64,000 nt of DNA from DASTBU01 sp035711845 (GCA_035711845.1 DASTBU010000062.1:1-64000); one strand, 5' to 3'. Shown: positions 7,391 to 15,477, numbered from the stretch's first letter. The notes: a model not told the origin generated them from the sequence alone. Made by a program: numbers and translations.

Positions 7391-8796
7391 CTTCGCATCG
7401 CAGACTGCTTCCGCTCATCCTCCTCGGCCTCGCGCTCACGACCGGCGCTGCGTCGGCTCAGCCGGCCCCTCCGCATGCGGTTCGGCGCCCGTTCGGCACG
7501 CTGCGTGAACAGGCGATCATGCAGCAGGCCTGGCTGAAAACACGGCTGGACACGTTCCTGCCGGCGCTCATGCGCAAGCACGGGATCGACCTCTGGGTCG
7601 TGCCGATGCGCGAGTACAACGAGGACCCCGTGTTCGTCGCCATCACGGCGCCGGAGACGTTCGCGGCCCGGCGGCGCACGATCTATGTGTTCTTCGACAA
7701 GTGCGCCGCAGCGGGAACGGCGCCGTCGCCGTCCTGCATCGAGGCCGTCGCGCTCGGCGGGACGACGCAGGGGGGCGTGTTCGAGGCGCGGCGATCGACG
7801 AAGGCGGCTGCCGGCAACGTCGGGCGCGGCCAGCAGGCCGAGCTCTGGGGGGACGAACAGTGGCAGATCCTGAAGAGCGTGATCGAGGAACGCAAGCCGC
7901 GCGTCATCGGCATCAATCGGTCGACGGTGTTCGCCTTCTCGGACGGTCTCTCGAGCGGAGAGATCACGGGGATGAGCGAGGCGCTCGGCAGCGAGTGGAG
8001 CGCGAAGTTCCGCGACGCCGAAGGGCTGCCGCTGGAGCTCATCGCTGCGAGGCTCCCCGAGGAGGAAGTCTTCTTCCGCCGCATGCAGGAGCTGGTGTGG
8101 TCGCTCACGCAGGAGATGTTCTCGTCGACACAGATCACGCCGGGAAAGACCCGCACCAGCGATCTGGTGTGGTGGTGGCGCCAGACGGTGAACGATCTGG
8201 GGCTGGGCACGTGGTTCCAGCCGAGCGTGAGCGTGCAACGCAAGGGGATGACGCAGGAGCAAATTGGCGCAGATCCCGTGATCGAACCGGGCGATGTGCT
8301 TCACTGCGACGTCGGAATCACGGTCGCGCGGCTCAATACCGACACACAGCACAACGCGTACGTCCTGCGGCCCGATGAAACCGACGCGCCCACGGGGATC
8401 AAGCGGGCGCTGGCCAACGCGAACGCGCTGCAGGACATCGTCATGGAGGAAATCCGCCCCGGTCGCAGCGGCAACGAGATCCTGGATGCTTCGCGCAAGC
8501 GGATGATCGAGAGCGGGATCAACGGCACCATCTACTCTCATCCGATCGGCCTGCACGGGCACGGTGCCGGCCCGCTCATCGGCCTCTGGGATTATCAGGA
8601 CGGCGTGCCCGGACGCGGGGACGCGAAGGTGATCCCGTCGATGTGGTACTCGATCGAGCTCCAGGCCACGACACCCGTACCGGAATGGGACGGTCAGGCG
8701 GTTCGAATGGCGCAGGAGGAGGACGCGATCATCGGATCCGACGGCAGGATCCACTGGGCGCTCCGTCGCCAGGACAAGCTGTTTCTGGTCAAGTGA
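7387..8796 (+). CDS. secreted M24-family metallopeptidase (Xaa-Pro aminopeptidase-like)
   Basis: The 469-residue protein has an N-terminal signal peptide cut after TTGAASA, so it is periplasmic or secreted. A creatinase-like N-terminal domain spans roughly residues 35-220. The C-terminal pita-bread domain keeps all five metal ligands: HCDVG and NTDTQHNAYV (two aspartates), HPIGLHGHGAGP (histidine), YSIELQ and AQEEDAI (two glutamates). It should therefore be an active aminopeptidase-type hydrolase. The ATGA overlap ties it to the ureide operon, which is unexpected for a peptidase. Creatinase-fold amidinohydrolase activity on a nitrogen-rich metabolite cannot be excluded. Confidence 0.85.
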   Translation: MTSHRRLLPLILLGLALTTGAASAQPAPPHAVRRPFGTLREQAIMQQAWLKTRLDTFLPALMRKHGIDLWVVPMREYNEDPVFVAITAPETFAARRRTIYVFFDKCAAAGTAPSPSCIEAVALGGTTQGGVFEARRSTKAAAGNVGRGQQAELWGDEQWQILKSVIEERKPRVIGINRSTVFAFSDGLSSGEITGMSEALGSEWSAKFRDAEGLPLELIAARLPEEEVFFRRMQELVWSLTQEMFSSTQITPGKTRTSDLVWWWRQTVNDLGLGTWFQPSVSVQRKGMTQEQIGADPVIEPGDVLHCDVGITVARLNTDTQHNAYVLRPDETDAPTGIKRALANANALQDIVMEEIRPGRSGNEILDASRKRMIESGINGTIYSHPIGLHGHGAGPLIGLWDYQDGVPGRGDAKVIPSMWYSIELQATTPVPEWDGQAVRMAQEEDAIIGSDGRIHWALRRQDKLFLVK

Positions 8797-8818
8797 GGGT
8801 CAGACCGGGGTCAGACCG
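8797..8818. repeat. tandem 11-bp repeat GGGTCAGACCG (x2)
   Basis: Two perfect adjacent copies of GGGTCAGACCG begin immediately after the peptidase stop. They also encode the last codons and stop of the convergent dehydratase, giving it the tail RGLTPV. The core GGTCTGACCCC on the other strand recurs in part near 16977 and 59005, always just outside a gene. Confidence 0.6.
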
Positions 8819-9798
8819 CGGTTCGACCCCCTCGAAGCTGCATCCGCAGCATACCGTGTAAGCGCCTCGATGTACAACGGGGAATCGACGTTCGCGCCGG
8901 TCAGGACGAAACCCACCCGCCGCCCCGCGATCCGGTCGCGCTCGCGGAGGATCGCGGCGAGGCCCACGGCGCCTGCTCCTTCCGCGACGTTGTGCGTGTC
9001 GTCGAAGATCGCGCCCATCGCACGCTCGACCTGATCGTCGGTCACCTCCACGACGCGCTCAACGCTGCGTTGAATCACCGCGAGCGCGTCCGCGTTCGGC
9101 GTGCGACAGGCCACGCCGTCGGCGATCCGTGTCGTGACCTCGCAGGAGACCGCCCGGCCGAGCTCGAGCGACCTCGCGTACGCCGGCGCCAAAGCGGAGA
9201 CCACGCCGACGATGTTGGTTCGCAGCCCGAGCGCATCGCGCGCGAGGATTGCCCCACAGATTCCGGATCCGAGGCCGATCGGCACGTACAGGGTGTGGAG
9301 ATCGGGGACCGCCCGGAACAGCTCGAGCGAATAGGTCGCGACCCCCCGGACGAGCAGGTCGTGGAACGACGGCACGAGATGCCATCCGCGATCGGCCGCG
9401 ATCGCCTGCGCCGCTTCGAGCGCGGCCTGAAAGTCGTCGCCCTGCTCGATCAGTTCGGCGCCCAGTGCCTGCATCGCGCGGTTCTTGCTGACGCTGTTCC
9501 CGTGCGGCACCACGACCGCGCACCGGATGTGACTGCGCCCGGCGGCAAAGGCGATCGACTGCCCGTGATTCCCCCTGGTCGCGGCAACGACGCCCGGGAC
9601 GTTCGACGCCGTGTGCTTCAGGTGTTCGAAGTAGACGAGACCGCCTCTCAGCTTGAACGCGCCCACGGGGGTGTGATTCTCGTGTTTGACCCAGACGGCC
9701 GTCCCGCACCGCTCGTCGAGCAGCGGCCATCGTTGCTCGGTCGTGGGCGTCATCGTTCGATAGACGATCTGGGCGGCGGCTTCGAGCTCAGTCAGCAT
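8800..9798 (-). CDS. threonine/serine dehydratase-like PLP enzyme
   Basis: This 332-residue fold-type II PLP enzyme carries its Schiff-base lysine in VGAFKLRGG near residue 50, the substrate loop TRGNHGQS near 74, and a glycine-rich phosphate loop GLGSGICG near 176. It has no C-terminal ACT regulatory domain, so it matches catabolic threonine/serine dehydratases or EutB-like hydroxyectoine dehydratases rather than biosynthetic IlvA. It would deaminate a hydroxy-amino acid to a 2-oxo acid and ammonia. It is convergent with the peptidase gene, and its last residues are encoded by the 11-bp repeat. Confidence 0.82.
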   Translation of the reverse strand: MLTELEAAAQIVYRTMTPTTEQRWPLLDERCGTAVWVKHENHTPVGAFKLRGGLVYFEHLKHTASNVPGVVAATRGNHGQSIAFAAGRSHIRCAVVVPHGNSVSKNRAMQALGAELIEQGDDFQAALEAAQAIAADRGWHLVPSFHDLLVRGVATYSLELFRAVPDLHTLYVPIGLGSGICGAILARDALGLRTNIVGVVSALAPAYARSLELGRAVSCEVTTRIADGVACRTPNADALAVIQRSVERVVEVTDDQVERAMGAIFDDTHNVAEGAGAVGLAAILRERDRIAGRRVGFVLTGANVDSPLYIEALTRYAADAASRGSNRGLTPV

Positions 9799-9862
9799 GG
9801 TTCAAGGACGATAAGCGAACGCGGGCCGGACCGAGGAGGCCAATCGCCCGTTGGCCGGCCTG

Positions 9863-9965
9863 TTCAGCCTTCACCCTTCAGCCTTCAGCCTACAGCCTTC
9901 GCCCTTCAGCCTTCGTGCATTCGTCATTCAGCATTCAGCATTCAGCATTCAGCATTCAGCATTCC
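9863..9965 (+). repeat. intergenic heptamer array, TTCAGCC to ATTCAGC family
   Basis: About 14 tandem 7-bp units. The first eight are TTCAGCC variants. They switch register to ATTCAGC, which is repeated five times perfectly. The array lies upstream of the HtrA-like gene and could be read as a false N-terminal extension of it. Confidence 0.9.
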
Positions 9966-10019
9966 TTCCCCCCCCTCCGGGTGATCCAGGGAATCGCGGG
10001 ATGCGCCAGACTCGATGGC

Positions 10020-10928
10020 ATGACAAACCTTGCTGCATTGTCGAACGAACTCGCCGACCTCGTGACCGCGGCGTCGCCTGCCGTCGTTCAGGTGCTCGGG
10101 GGACGGCGCCCCGCGAGCGGCGTCGTGCACGGAGCCGACACCATCATCACCACGGCCCGGGCGATCGGACGGGAGGAGGGACTGCGCGCGCGGCTCCCGG
10201 GCGCCGACGAAGCCATAGAAGCCGAGCTGGCTGGATGGGATCCTTCAACGGGGATCGCGGTGCTGCGGACGCGCGCGTCGATGCACATCCAGACACCCGC
10301 GGCGGCGCCAACCGAGCCGCGCACGGGCGAAATCGTGGTCGCCCTCGCGCGCTCCTGGACCAATGTCGTGAGCGCGAGCGCTGGCATCGTCGCGGTCGTC
10401 GGCGGTCCGCTGCGAACGGGACGGCGCCGGCAGATCGCGCGGGTATTTCGCATCACCGCACCGCTCCACGACGGTTTTGCCGGTGGAGGAATCTTCGACG
10501 GCTCCGGACAGCTGGCCGGCATCGCGACTGCCTCGGCAATCAGGGGATTCGCCGTTGGCATCCCCGCGTCAATCGCCCTGGACGCCGCCGCACGGGTCCT
10601 GGGCGGAGGAACGGGACGACGAGGATTCGTCGGCCTGGCCGTGCAGCCCGTCCTGTTGGCCGCGTCACAGCAGAAGGACGGACGCGAGCGGGCGCTGCTG
10701 ATCATCGGCGTCACGCCAGCGAGCCCGGCCGAGACCGCCGGCCTGCTTGTCGGCGATCTGCTGCTCGAGTTCGATGGGCAGCCGACCGCCTCCGTCGATG
10801 AGCTCCTGGATCTGCTCACAGATCGGCGCGTGGGGCAGGAAGTCACGGCACGAGTGCTCCGGGGCGGCGAGCCACGCGAGGTCAGGATCACCGTGGGGGA
10901 TCGCCCTCGCGGGTCCGGCGCGCGCTGA
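10020..10928 (+). CDS. HtrA/DegP-like protein with degenerate protease domain plus PDZ domain
   Basis: The 302-residue protein has the order of an HtrA protease: chymotrypsin-like fold at residues 5-195, PDZ at about 205-295 (GFVGLAVQPV, then PASPAETAGLLVGDLLLEFDG). All three catalytic positions appear lost when aligned by eye with DegP. TNNHVV is replaced by TTARAI (His lost), DPRSDIAL by DPSTGIAV (Asp lost) and GNSGGAL by GFAGGGI (Ser to Ala). No signal peptide or membrane segment is visible, so it is probably cytoplasmic. It is likely a binding or scaffold pseudoprotease. ATG 10020 avoids the repeat array upstream. Confidence 0.8.
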   Translation: MTNLAALSNELADLVTAASPAVVQVLGGRRPASGVVHGADTIITTARAIGREEGLRARLPGADEAIEAELAGWDPSTGIAVLRTRASMHIQTPAAAPTEPRTGEIVVALARSWTNVVSASAGIVAVVGGPLRTGRRRQIARVFRITAPLHDGFAGGGIFDGSGQLAGIATASAIRGFAVGIPASIALDAAARVLGGGTGRRGFVGLAVQPVLLAASQQKDGRERALLIIGVTPASPAETAGLLVGDLLLEFDGQPTASVDELLDLLTDRRVGQEVTARVLRGGEPREVRITVGDRPRGSGAR

Positions 10929-10964
10929 CGGGACCGTCCCGCCACAATCGGCGTCCTTACCCAC

Positions 10965-11339
10965 ATGCGCGTCGTCCTCGTCGGACCGCCCGCGCGGCGG
11001 CAGCGGCTGCGGGAGCAACTGCCAATCGGCCTCGACGTCGTGGCCGATGCAGCCAACGTTGCCGAGGCGCGTGCGCTCCATGCAGTGGCTGACGCGTACC
11101 TGATCGCTGCCGCCAGCGATTCCGATGAGCCGCCGCTCATCGAATCGCTGACGTTACGTGAGACACAAGTGCTGGAACTGGTCGCCGACGGGTTGTCGAA
11201 CAAGGAGATCGCCTCACGGCTCGGCGTGAGCGATGAGACGGTCAAATTCCATCTCGCGTCCGTCCTCGGCAAGCTTGGCGCATCGAACAGGACGGACGCG
11301 GTTCGCCGCGCACTCAGGCGGGGCCTGGTGCCGCTGTAG
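10965..11339 (+). CDS. short LuxR-type HTH regulator with vestigial receiver
   Basis: The 124-residue protein has a C-terminal LuxR/NarL helix-turn-helix at about residues 58-122 (LTLRETQVLELVADGLSNKE, then VKFHLASVLGKLGASNR). The N-terminal 55 residues look like a shortened receiver (RVVLVGPPARRQRLREQL, ARALHAVADAYLIAA) that lacks the acidic pocket and phospho-acceptor aspartate of a normal response regulator. It should bind DNA but probably cannot be switched by phosphorylation. It starts 36 bp after the HtrA-like pseudoprotease on the same strand. The pair is probably co-transcribed, and a protein partner could control the regulator. Confidence 0.85.
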   Translation: MRVVLVGPPARRQRLREQLPIGLDVVADAANVAEARALHAVADAYLIAAASDSDEPPLIESLTLRETQVLELVADGLSNKEIASRLGVSDETVKFHLASVLGKLGASNRTDAVRRALRRGLVPL

Positions 11340-11363
11340 CTCGATTGGTTCCGGTCACTTCCG

Positions 11364-11942
11364 TCAGTGTGACGATGACGCTGTCGAGCGCGACCGATGC
11401 TTTTTTGCGATGTCTCCGGGCCGAATGGTTCCGGGCTGGACGACGCGCGCATTGATGCCGCGAAGGTTCAACTCGCGTCCAAGCGGAGAGTTGACGAACT
11501 TCATTGCATCCAACCCGAAGCGGTCGACGAACTTCCCGCAGCCCGTGTGTGGCTGACTCGTCACTTCGAGCAGCGCTGTCCCAATGGCCAGTCGCGTTCC
11601 AGGCGGCAGGTTCGCCGAGCTCAGGTCCAGGTCGAGGTACAGCTGATCGCCGGCGAGCGGCCAACGCTCCCTGTCCTGGGCCACGAGCGCAATGAGGCGT
11701 GCGTTGATGATGTTGATCTGCATGTCGGGGTGCGGCGACTTGTCTGGCGTTCGCGAGCTGGGGCGCCGCTTCCAGCTGTCTCCCACCAGCCCCTCGATGA
11801 GATCCAGTTGACCTTCGGCAAGCACTTCCCGCTTCCCGATGTCGGACCGACGCACGATCAACTCCAGTACGCCCTCGTCCCCCGGAGACCGGCGGATCTC
11901 CGCCAGTCCGGCATGCAGTTCGTCCGTGCTGAGATGAGTCAT
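11364..11942 (-). CDS. MOSC-domain protein
   Basis: The 192-residue protein has the MOSC (molybdenum cofactor sulfurase C-terminal) fold. It includes DSWKRRPSSRTPDKSPHPDMQ near residue 55, IGTALLEVTSQPHTGCGKF with the conserved cysteine near 135, and a closing GINARVVQPGTIRPGD near 165. Such proteins bind molybdenum cofactor or sulfur-carrying cysteines, and stand-alone members have varied detoxifying roles. The exact function is unknown. It is convergent with the LuxR-type gene. Confidence 0.85.
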   Translation of the reverse strand: MTHLSTDELHAGLAEIRRSPGDEGVLELIVRRSDIGKREVLAEGQLDLIEGLVGDSWKRRPSSRTPDKSPHPDMQINIINARLIALVAQDRERWPLAGDQLYLDLDLSSANLPPGTRLAIGTALLEVTSQPHTGCGKFVDRFGLDAMKFVNSPLGRELNLRGINARVVQPGTIRPGDIAKKHRSRSTASSSH

Positions 11943-12325
11943 ATCTTCTCGAGCGGAAGGCTCCAGGAACTCCTGAACTCCCGCGATCGACGGACAGATC
12001 TTACCCTGTCTTCGGAGCTGCGGTCGCGTTCCGGCGTCGCGCGGCCGCGGTGTGCTCCAACGGCGCCCGTCGCGCAGCGCCGCCGCCTCGCGCCGGGCCG
12101 CCGGCTTCCGCAGACCGGAAACGCGCCCTCCGCTCGGATCCGTCCGCTCCCGCGACGACTAGGAAGAGATCAGGGGGGTATCTGCCTGGCGCACTGATGC
12201 GCCGGCGCTGACGGCGACGCGGATCCATCCCGACAGTGGGCGGCTGGAAGCATCGGCTGCCCGGGGCAGCCGGTCCGGCACGCTGCCCGAGCGCCGCCCG
12301 CTGATACAATCTCTCGGTAGCGTCG
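11943..12325. other. 383-bp divergent intergenic region
   Basis: This is the space between the divergent MOSC and DUF454 genes. I see no supported ORF, RNA or heptamer array in it. The only recognisable element is the extended -10 at its right end. Confidence 0.6.
12302..12310 (+). promoter_or_regulatory. extended -10 promoter (TGATACAAT)
   Basis: TG-n-TACAAT, an extended -10 with one mismatch from TATAAT. It lies 15 bp before the DUF454 start codon, which implies a very short 5' leader. Confidence 0.45.
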
Positions 12326-12736
12326 ATGACGACTCGCTTGATGAGAGCCCTGCTGATTGCCTGCGGCACCCTGTGTGTCGGCCTGGGTATCCTCGGCATC
12401 TTTCTCCCGCTGATGCCGACAACCGTGTTTCTCCTGCTCGCGGCGGCCTGCTACGCACGGAGCTCTGACCGGTTCCATCGCAGGCTGGTCGAACACCCCT
12501 GGCTCGGGCCCTATATCCGCCAGCGCAAAGGCATGACCGCGCGCCAGAAAGCAATCACGCTGACCGTGCTGTGGCTCAGCCTCGCCGCGACAATGATCTG
12601 GACCGCCCGCGCTCCGTGGTTGAGGGCGCTGTTTATCATGATCGGAGTCGGGGTCACCCTCCACGTGTCGAGGCTGCCCTCGTTGAAGCCGGTCACGGGA
12701 TTGGAAGCCGACCCGCTCGGACCAGAATCGCGCTAA
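12326..12736 (+). CDS. DUF454 (YbaN-family) membrane protein
   Basis: The 136-residue inner-membrane protein has the DUF454 pattern. An N-terminal helix GLGILGIFLPLMPTTVFLL is followed by CYARSSDRFHRRLVEHPWLGPYI, a cytoplasmic loop RQRKGMTARQKA, and two more hydrophobic segments near residues 80-110. The family function is unknown. It stands alone, divergent from MOSC, with its own promoter. Confidence 0.88.
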   Translation: MTTRLMRALLIACGTLCVGLGILGIFLPLMPTTVFLLLAAACYARSSDRFHRRLVEHPWLGPYIRQRKGMTARQKAITLTVLWLSLAATMIWTARAPWLRALFIMIGVGVTLHVSRLPSLKPVTGLEADPLGPESR

Positions 12737-12778
12737 TCCAGCCCGCTGTCGGGAAACACAGTTTTTCAGGGCGACACG

Positions 12779-13318
12779 TTGACGACCGACTCCATCGTCT
12801 CGTTCTATTCAGGCGGCAGGGACGACCACAATCGAACGCTCGAGGCAATCCTCGCCTGGCCGGACGATCGGCTCGAAGGCGTTCACGATTACATCCAGTG
12901 GGTTTTCCCGACCGACGTTCCGAGTGGCGTCAACCCGTTCGCGCCGCTCGTCACGCAGCAGACAGCAGAGGCCTTTGCATCCTCGGCCGAGTTACGCGAC
13001 CGGCTGCGTCACGCGCTGGACCGGATGCTGTCGTTCTATGGGTTGAAGCGATCGGCCACCGCGAAGGGCGACGTCGTGATCGCCATCGACGTGTCCCGGT
13101 TCGCGGAACGTGGCCCGAACTGGCTGCGACCAGGCAACCACAATCATCTGCGGTTGACGCGCATCCTGCAGTGCCTCTGGATCCTTGGACTTCGCGCGGA
13201 AGCGCAGGCGCTGCAGCGGTGCCTGCTGATCGACGTGTACGAAGGTCCGGGACGCGGCCGGATTGCGCGCAACACGTGGGCGTTCTGGAAGAACGCGCTG
13301 GGCTCGAGCGCGATCTGA
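12779..13318 (+). CDS. opioid growth factor receptor (OGFr)-domain protein
   Basis: The 179-residue protein resembles the conserved region of eukaryotic OGFr and its bacterial homologues: IVSFYSGGRDDHNRTLEAIL at the start, then the signature HDYIQWVFPTDVPSGVNPFAPL near residue 37, and HNHLRLTRILQCLWILGL near 125. The family has no defined biochemical role in bacteria. TTG at 12779 is the first workable start in frame and gives the family-typical N terminus. It follows DUF454 by 42 bp on the same strand. Confidence 0.8.
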   Translation: MTTDSIVSFYSGGRDDHNRTLEAILAWPDDRLEGVHDYIQWVFPTDVPSGVNPFAPLVTQQTAEAFASSAELRDRLRHALDRMLSFYGLKRSATAKGDVVIAIDVSRFAERGPNWLRPGNHNHLRLTRILQCLWILGLRAEAQALQRCLLIDVYEGPGRGRIARNTWAFWKNALGSSAI

Positions 13319-13356
13319 GCAGTCAGCGACCTGCCGTCTGAGAGCCCGAGACGCGC

Positions 13357-14352
13357 TCAAGCGTTGGCCCGCCGATCACGCTCCCGAACCCACGCTACGA
13401 TCTCCGGCGGGTAGCCTGACGCCTCGTCCTCGGACAGGACCGACCACACGAGGGCGCCGTGGTAGCCGGCACGCTCCGCCGTGTCGAGCACCCTCGCCGC
13501 CCCCAGCCGGCTGCGCGCGCCGGAGAACTCGCCCAGGATCACAGGACGATCGAGCTCGAGCTCGTTCACGGGCCGCTCGAGTGTCGCCCATCCGAACCGC
13601 TCGTACCAATGAACCTGGTAGAAGTCCAGGCCGAGCGGGCGCACCAGGTCGAAACACCAGGTGCCTGCCGATCCAACCGTCACAGGCTGCCGAGTCAGGG
13701 CGTGGGCGCATCGCACCACCTCCTGCAGGAACGTCTGCAACACGGGAAATGAGGCGGGCGGACGGCCGAACCCGGCCGGCAGTCCGAACGACCGCGACCT
13801 GCGCAGGCACCATTCGGGCTCGTTCATCAGATCCCACGCCTCGATCGTGTCGTGCTGGCCGTACCGCTCGAATACCGGTGCCAGCACGCGGTCCATCAGC
13901 GCCTTGCTCCCTTGCGGCTCGATCAGCTGCGCGCGTCCACCGAGCTGCACACCGTTCACCAGGCGCAACGGGCCGCACAGATGAAAGTCGAACAGAACGG
14001 GCATCACACGAAGGTTGTGCGCGCGCGCGACGGTCAGCAGCGCATCGATGTCGGCAAACAACGACGCGTCTGGCGCCACAGGCAGGCCGTTGGTGTCGTA
14101 CAGGATGCCCGACCGACCGTCGCACAACAGGAACACCCGCACGAGGGAGATTCCGTCGCGCTCCAGCACCGCGCAGGCTTCGTGAAGGCGGTCGAGCGCC
14201 AGGGGTCTGACACTCAACCCGCCTTCGGGATACCAGGCGCTCGCGCCGAAGTCGGTGCCGTAGGTGATCCACGGGAGGTTGGCGCCCACAATGAACGGGC
14301 TGGCCCGACCCGATGCGGACGAGGCCGGATGGAAGGAGGACGTGCGCGGCAT
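13357..14352 (-). CDS. GH-A clan glycoside hydrolase (GH5/mannanase-like)
   Basis: The 331-residue TIM-barrel glycosidase has the acid/base motif WDLMNEPEW near residue 185 and the nucleophile motif VILGEFSG near 280, so both catalytic glutamates are present. GANLPWITYGTDFGAS near the N terminus and VRVFLLCDGRSG are typical of cellulase-like GH5 relatives. No signal peptide is seen from the chosen ATG, so it may be cytoplasmic. Substrate is unknown. ATG 14352 is preferred because it follows the upstream stop by 2 bp. A longer frame to 14460 would overlap that gene. Confidence 0.8.
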   Translation of the reverse strand: MPRTSSFHPASSASGRASPFIVGANLPWITYGTDFGASAWYPEGGLSVRPLALDRLHEACAVLERDGISLVRVFLLCDGRSGILYDTNGLPVAPDASLFADIDALLTVARAHNLRVMPVLFDFHLCGPLRLVNGVQLGGRAQLIEPQGSKALMDRVLAPVFERYGQHDTIEAWDLMNEPEWCLRRSRSFGLPAGFGRPPASFPVLQTFLQEVVRCAHALTRQPVTVGSAGTWCFDLVRPLGLDFYQVHWYERFGWATLERPVNELELDRPVILGEFSGARSRLGAARVLDTAERAGYHGALVWSVLSEDEASGYPPEIVAWVRERDRRANA

Positions 14353-14354
14353 GA

Positions 14355-14708
14355 TCAGGCCGGATCGGCGGAAACCTCCGCGCCCTCTTCGTCCAATTCC
14401 GGTCGAACGAAGGACCCCAGATATGGATCCGGCACCAGGTCGGCGAACCGCAGATCGCACTCCGTGAGGCGGTAGACCTCGCCGGGTATCAGATGCTCCC
14501 GGAGCAACGACAGCACAACGGTTTGCTCCTGGTGCTCCCGCACCTGGTGCTCCAGGAGGCTCCGATTGCGATGCGCGCGGCCCCGGACCTCCGACTGCAG
14601 CAATGCCTCCCGGTACGCTTCGATGGTCTGCTCGTGCCAGCGAATGCGCTCGGCCAGCCTGCCGGCGAGCTGCTCGCTGGACATCTCGATCTTCAATCCT
14701 TCGATCAC
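14355..14708 (-). CDS. hypothetical protein, predicted helical/coiled-coil
   Basis: This 117-residue protein is not recognised. Residues 8-65 are rich in Glu, Arg, Gln and Leu (LAGRLAERIRWHEQTIEAYR, REHQEQTVVLSLLREHL) and look like a long helix or coiled coil. The C-terminal part is acidic. It sits 2 bp upstream of the GH-A glycosidase on the same strand, so the two are probably co-transcribed. Confidence 0.65.
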   Translation of the reverse strand: MIEGLKIEMSSEQLAGRLAERIRWHEQTIEAYREALLQSEVRGRAHRNRSLLEHQVREHQEQTVVLSLLREHLIPGEVYRLTECDLRFADLVPDPYLGSFVRPELDEEGAEVSADPA

Positions 14709-14874
14709 GACGCGCTCCTCTTCCCGGACCTCGAGCAGCCGTCCCTGCCCAATCCCGTCATGGACAGCAGGGTTCGGACTACTGCAGACGACGATGCCAT
14801 CGTCCGGCCGAGCGCGTCAATATGGCAATTTCTGCTATGCGCGAAAGGGGGATGTGGCGGGCGAAGACCCTGAT

Positions 14875-15330
14875 TCAGCACCCGAGCGCCCGCTGCACCG
14901 CGCGGGCGCGATACGCAAAGATGCGCCGGATCTGCAACTGCACGAGCGGCGCGGCCAGCTCGCCCAGGGGGAAGAACGGCAGCTCGTAGGTCACGGCATC
15001 GTAAATGCGCGAGCCACCGGACGTCTCGACGAACAGGTGTTTGTGAACCCAGCTCCGATAGGGACCCTCGAGCTGCTCGTCCACGAATTCCCTCGGCGGG
15101 TCCCACACGGCGATCCGTGTGAGCCACTCGAACGGCACACCCATCAACCGCAGCCGGTAACCGATGAGCGTGCCCTGCGCCATGGAGATCGGCGGCGGCG
15201 TGACGATCTCGAACCTCAGCTCGGGCGGTGTGATCACTTTCAGGTTCGCGGCGTCAGCGAAGAAGGGAAACACGCGCTCCCTCGCCAGTGGCAGCTCCAT
15301 TTTCGTCCGGAAGCCGTGCGCTCGGCTCAT
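14875..15330 (-). CDS. SRPBCC (START/cyclase-like) ligand-binding protein
   Basis: The 151-residue single-domain SRPBCC protein has an N-terminal strand ELPLARERVFPFFADAANL, a middle ELRFEIVTPPP and TLIGYRLRLMGVPFEWLTRI, and FVDEQLEGPYRSWVHKHLF near residue 85, ending in the long C-terminal helix of the fold. Such proteins bind hydrophobic ligands in a deep cavity, and the ligand is unknown. An imperfect inverted repeat separates it from the radical SAM gene on the same strand. Confidence 0.85.
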   Translation of the reverse strand: MSRAHGFRTKMELPLARERVFPFFADAANLKVITPPELRFEIVTPPPISMAQGTLIGYRLRLMGVPFEWLTRIAVWDPPREFVDEQLEGPYRSWVHKHLFVETSGGSRIYDAVTYELPFFPLGELAAPLVQLQIRRIFAYRARAVQRALGC

Positions 15331-15380
15331 CTCGCGTCCTGGCGACGTCCGGTCATCGTCGACGCGACGCGAGACAGTTT

Positions 15381-15448
15381 CCTACATTCCAACTCCCCGA
15401 CTGAAGGGGCATGCGCTGAGTTACGCCGCATTGGGAGTTGGACGTAGG
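15381..15448. repeat. imperfect inverted repeat between radical SAM and SRPBCC genes
   Basis: CCTACATTCCAACTCCC (15381-15397) pairs with GGGAGTTGGACGTAGG (15433-15448). The inner 9 bp are perfect and the outer 5 bp pair after a small mismatch, with a loop of about 35 nt. No T-run follows, so it is not a clear intrinsic terminator. Confidence 0.6.
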
Positions 15449-15477
15449 GAGTCGACCCGACGCTCTTCATCATCCGG

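Noticed and set aside
9915..10019. Longer N terminus for the HtrA-like protein
   Set aside because: The extra residues (repeats of FSIQHSA) are the translated heptamer array. ATG 10020 is the sensible start.
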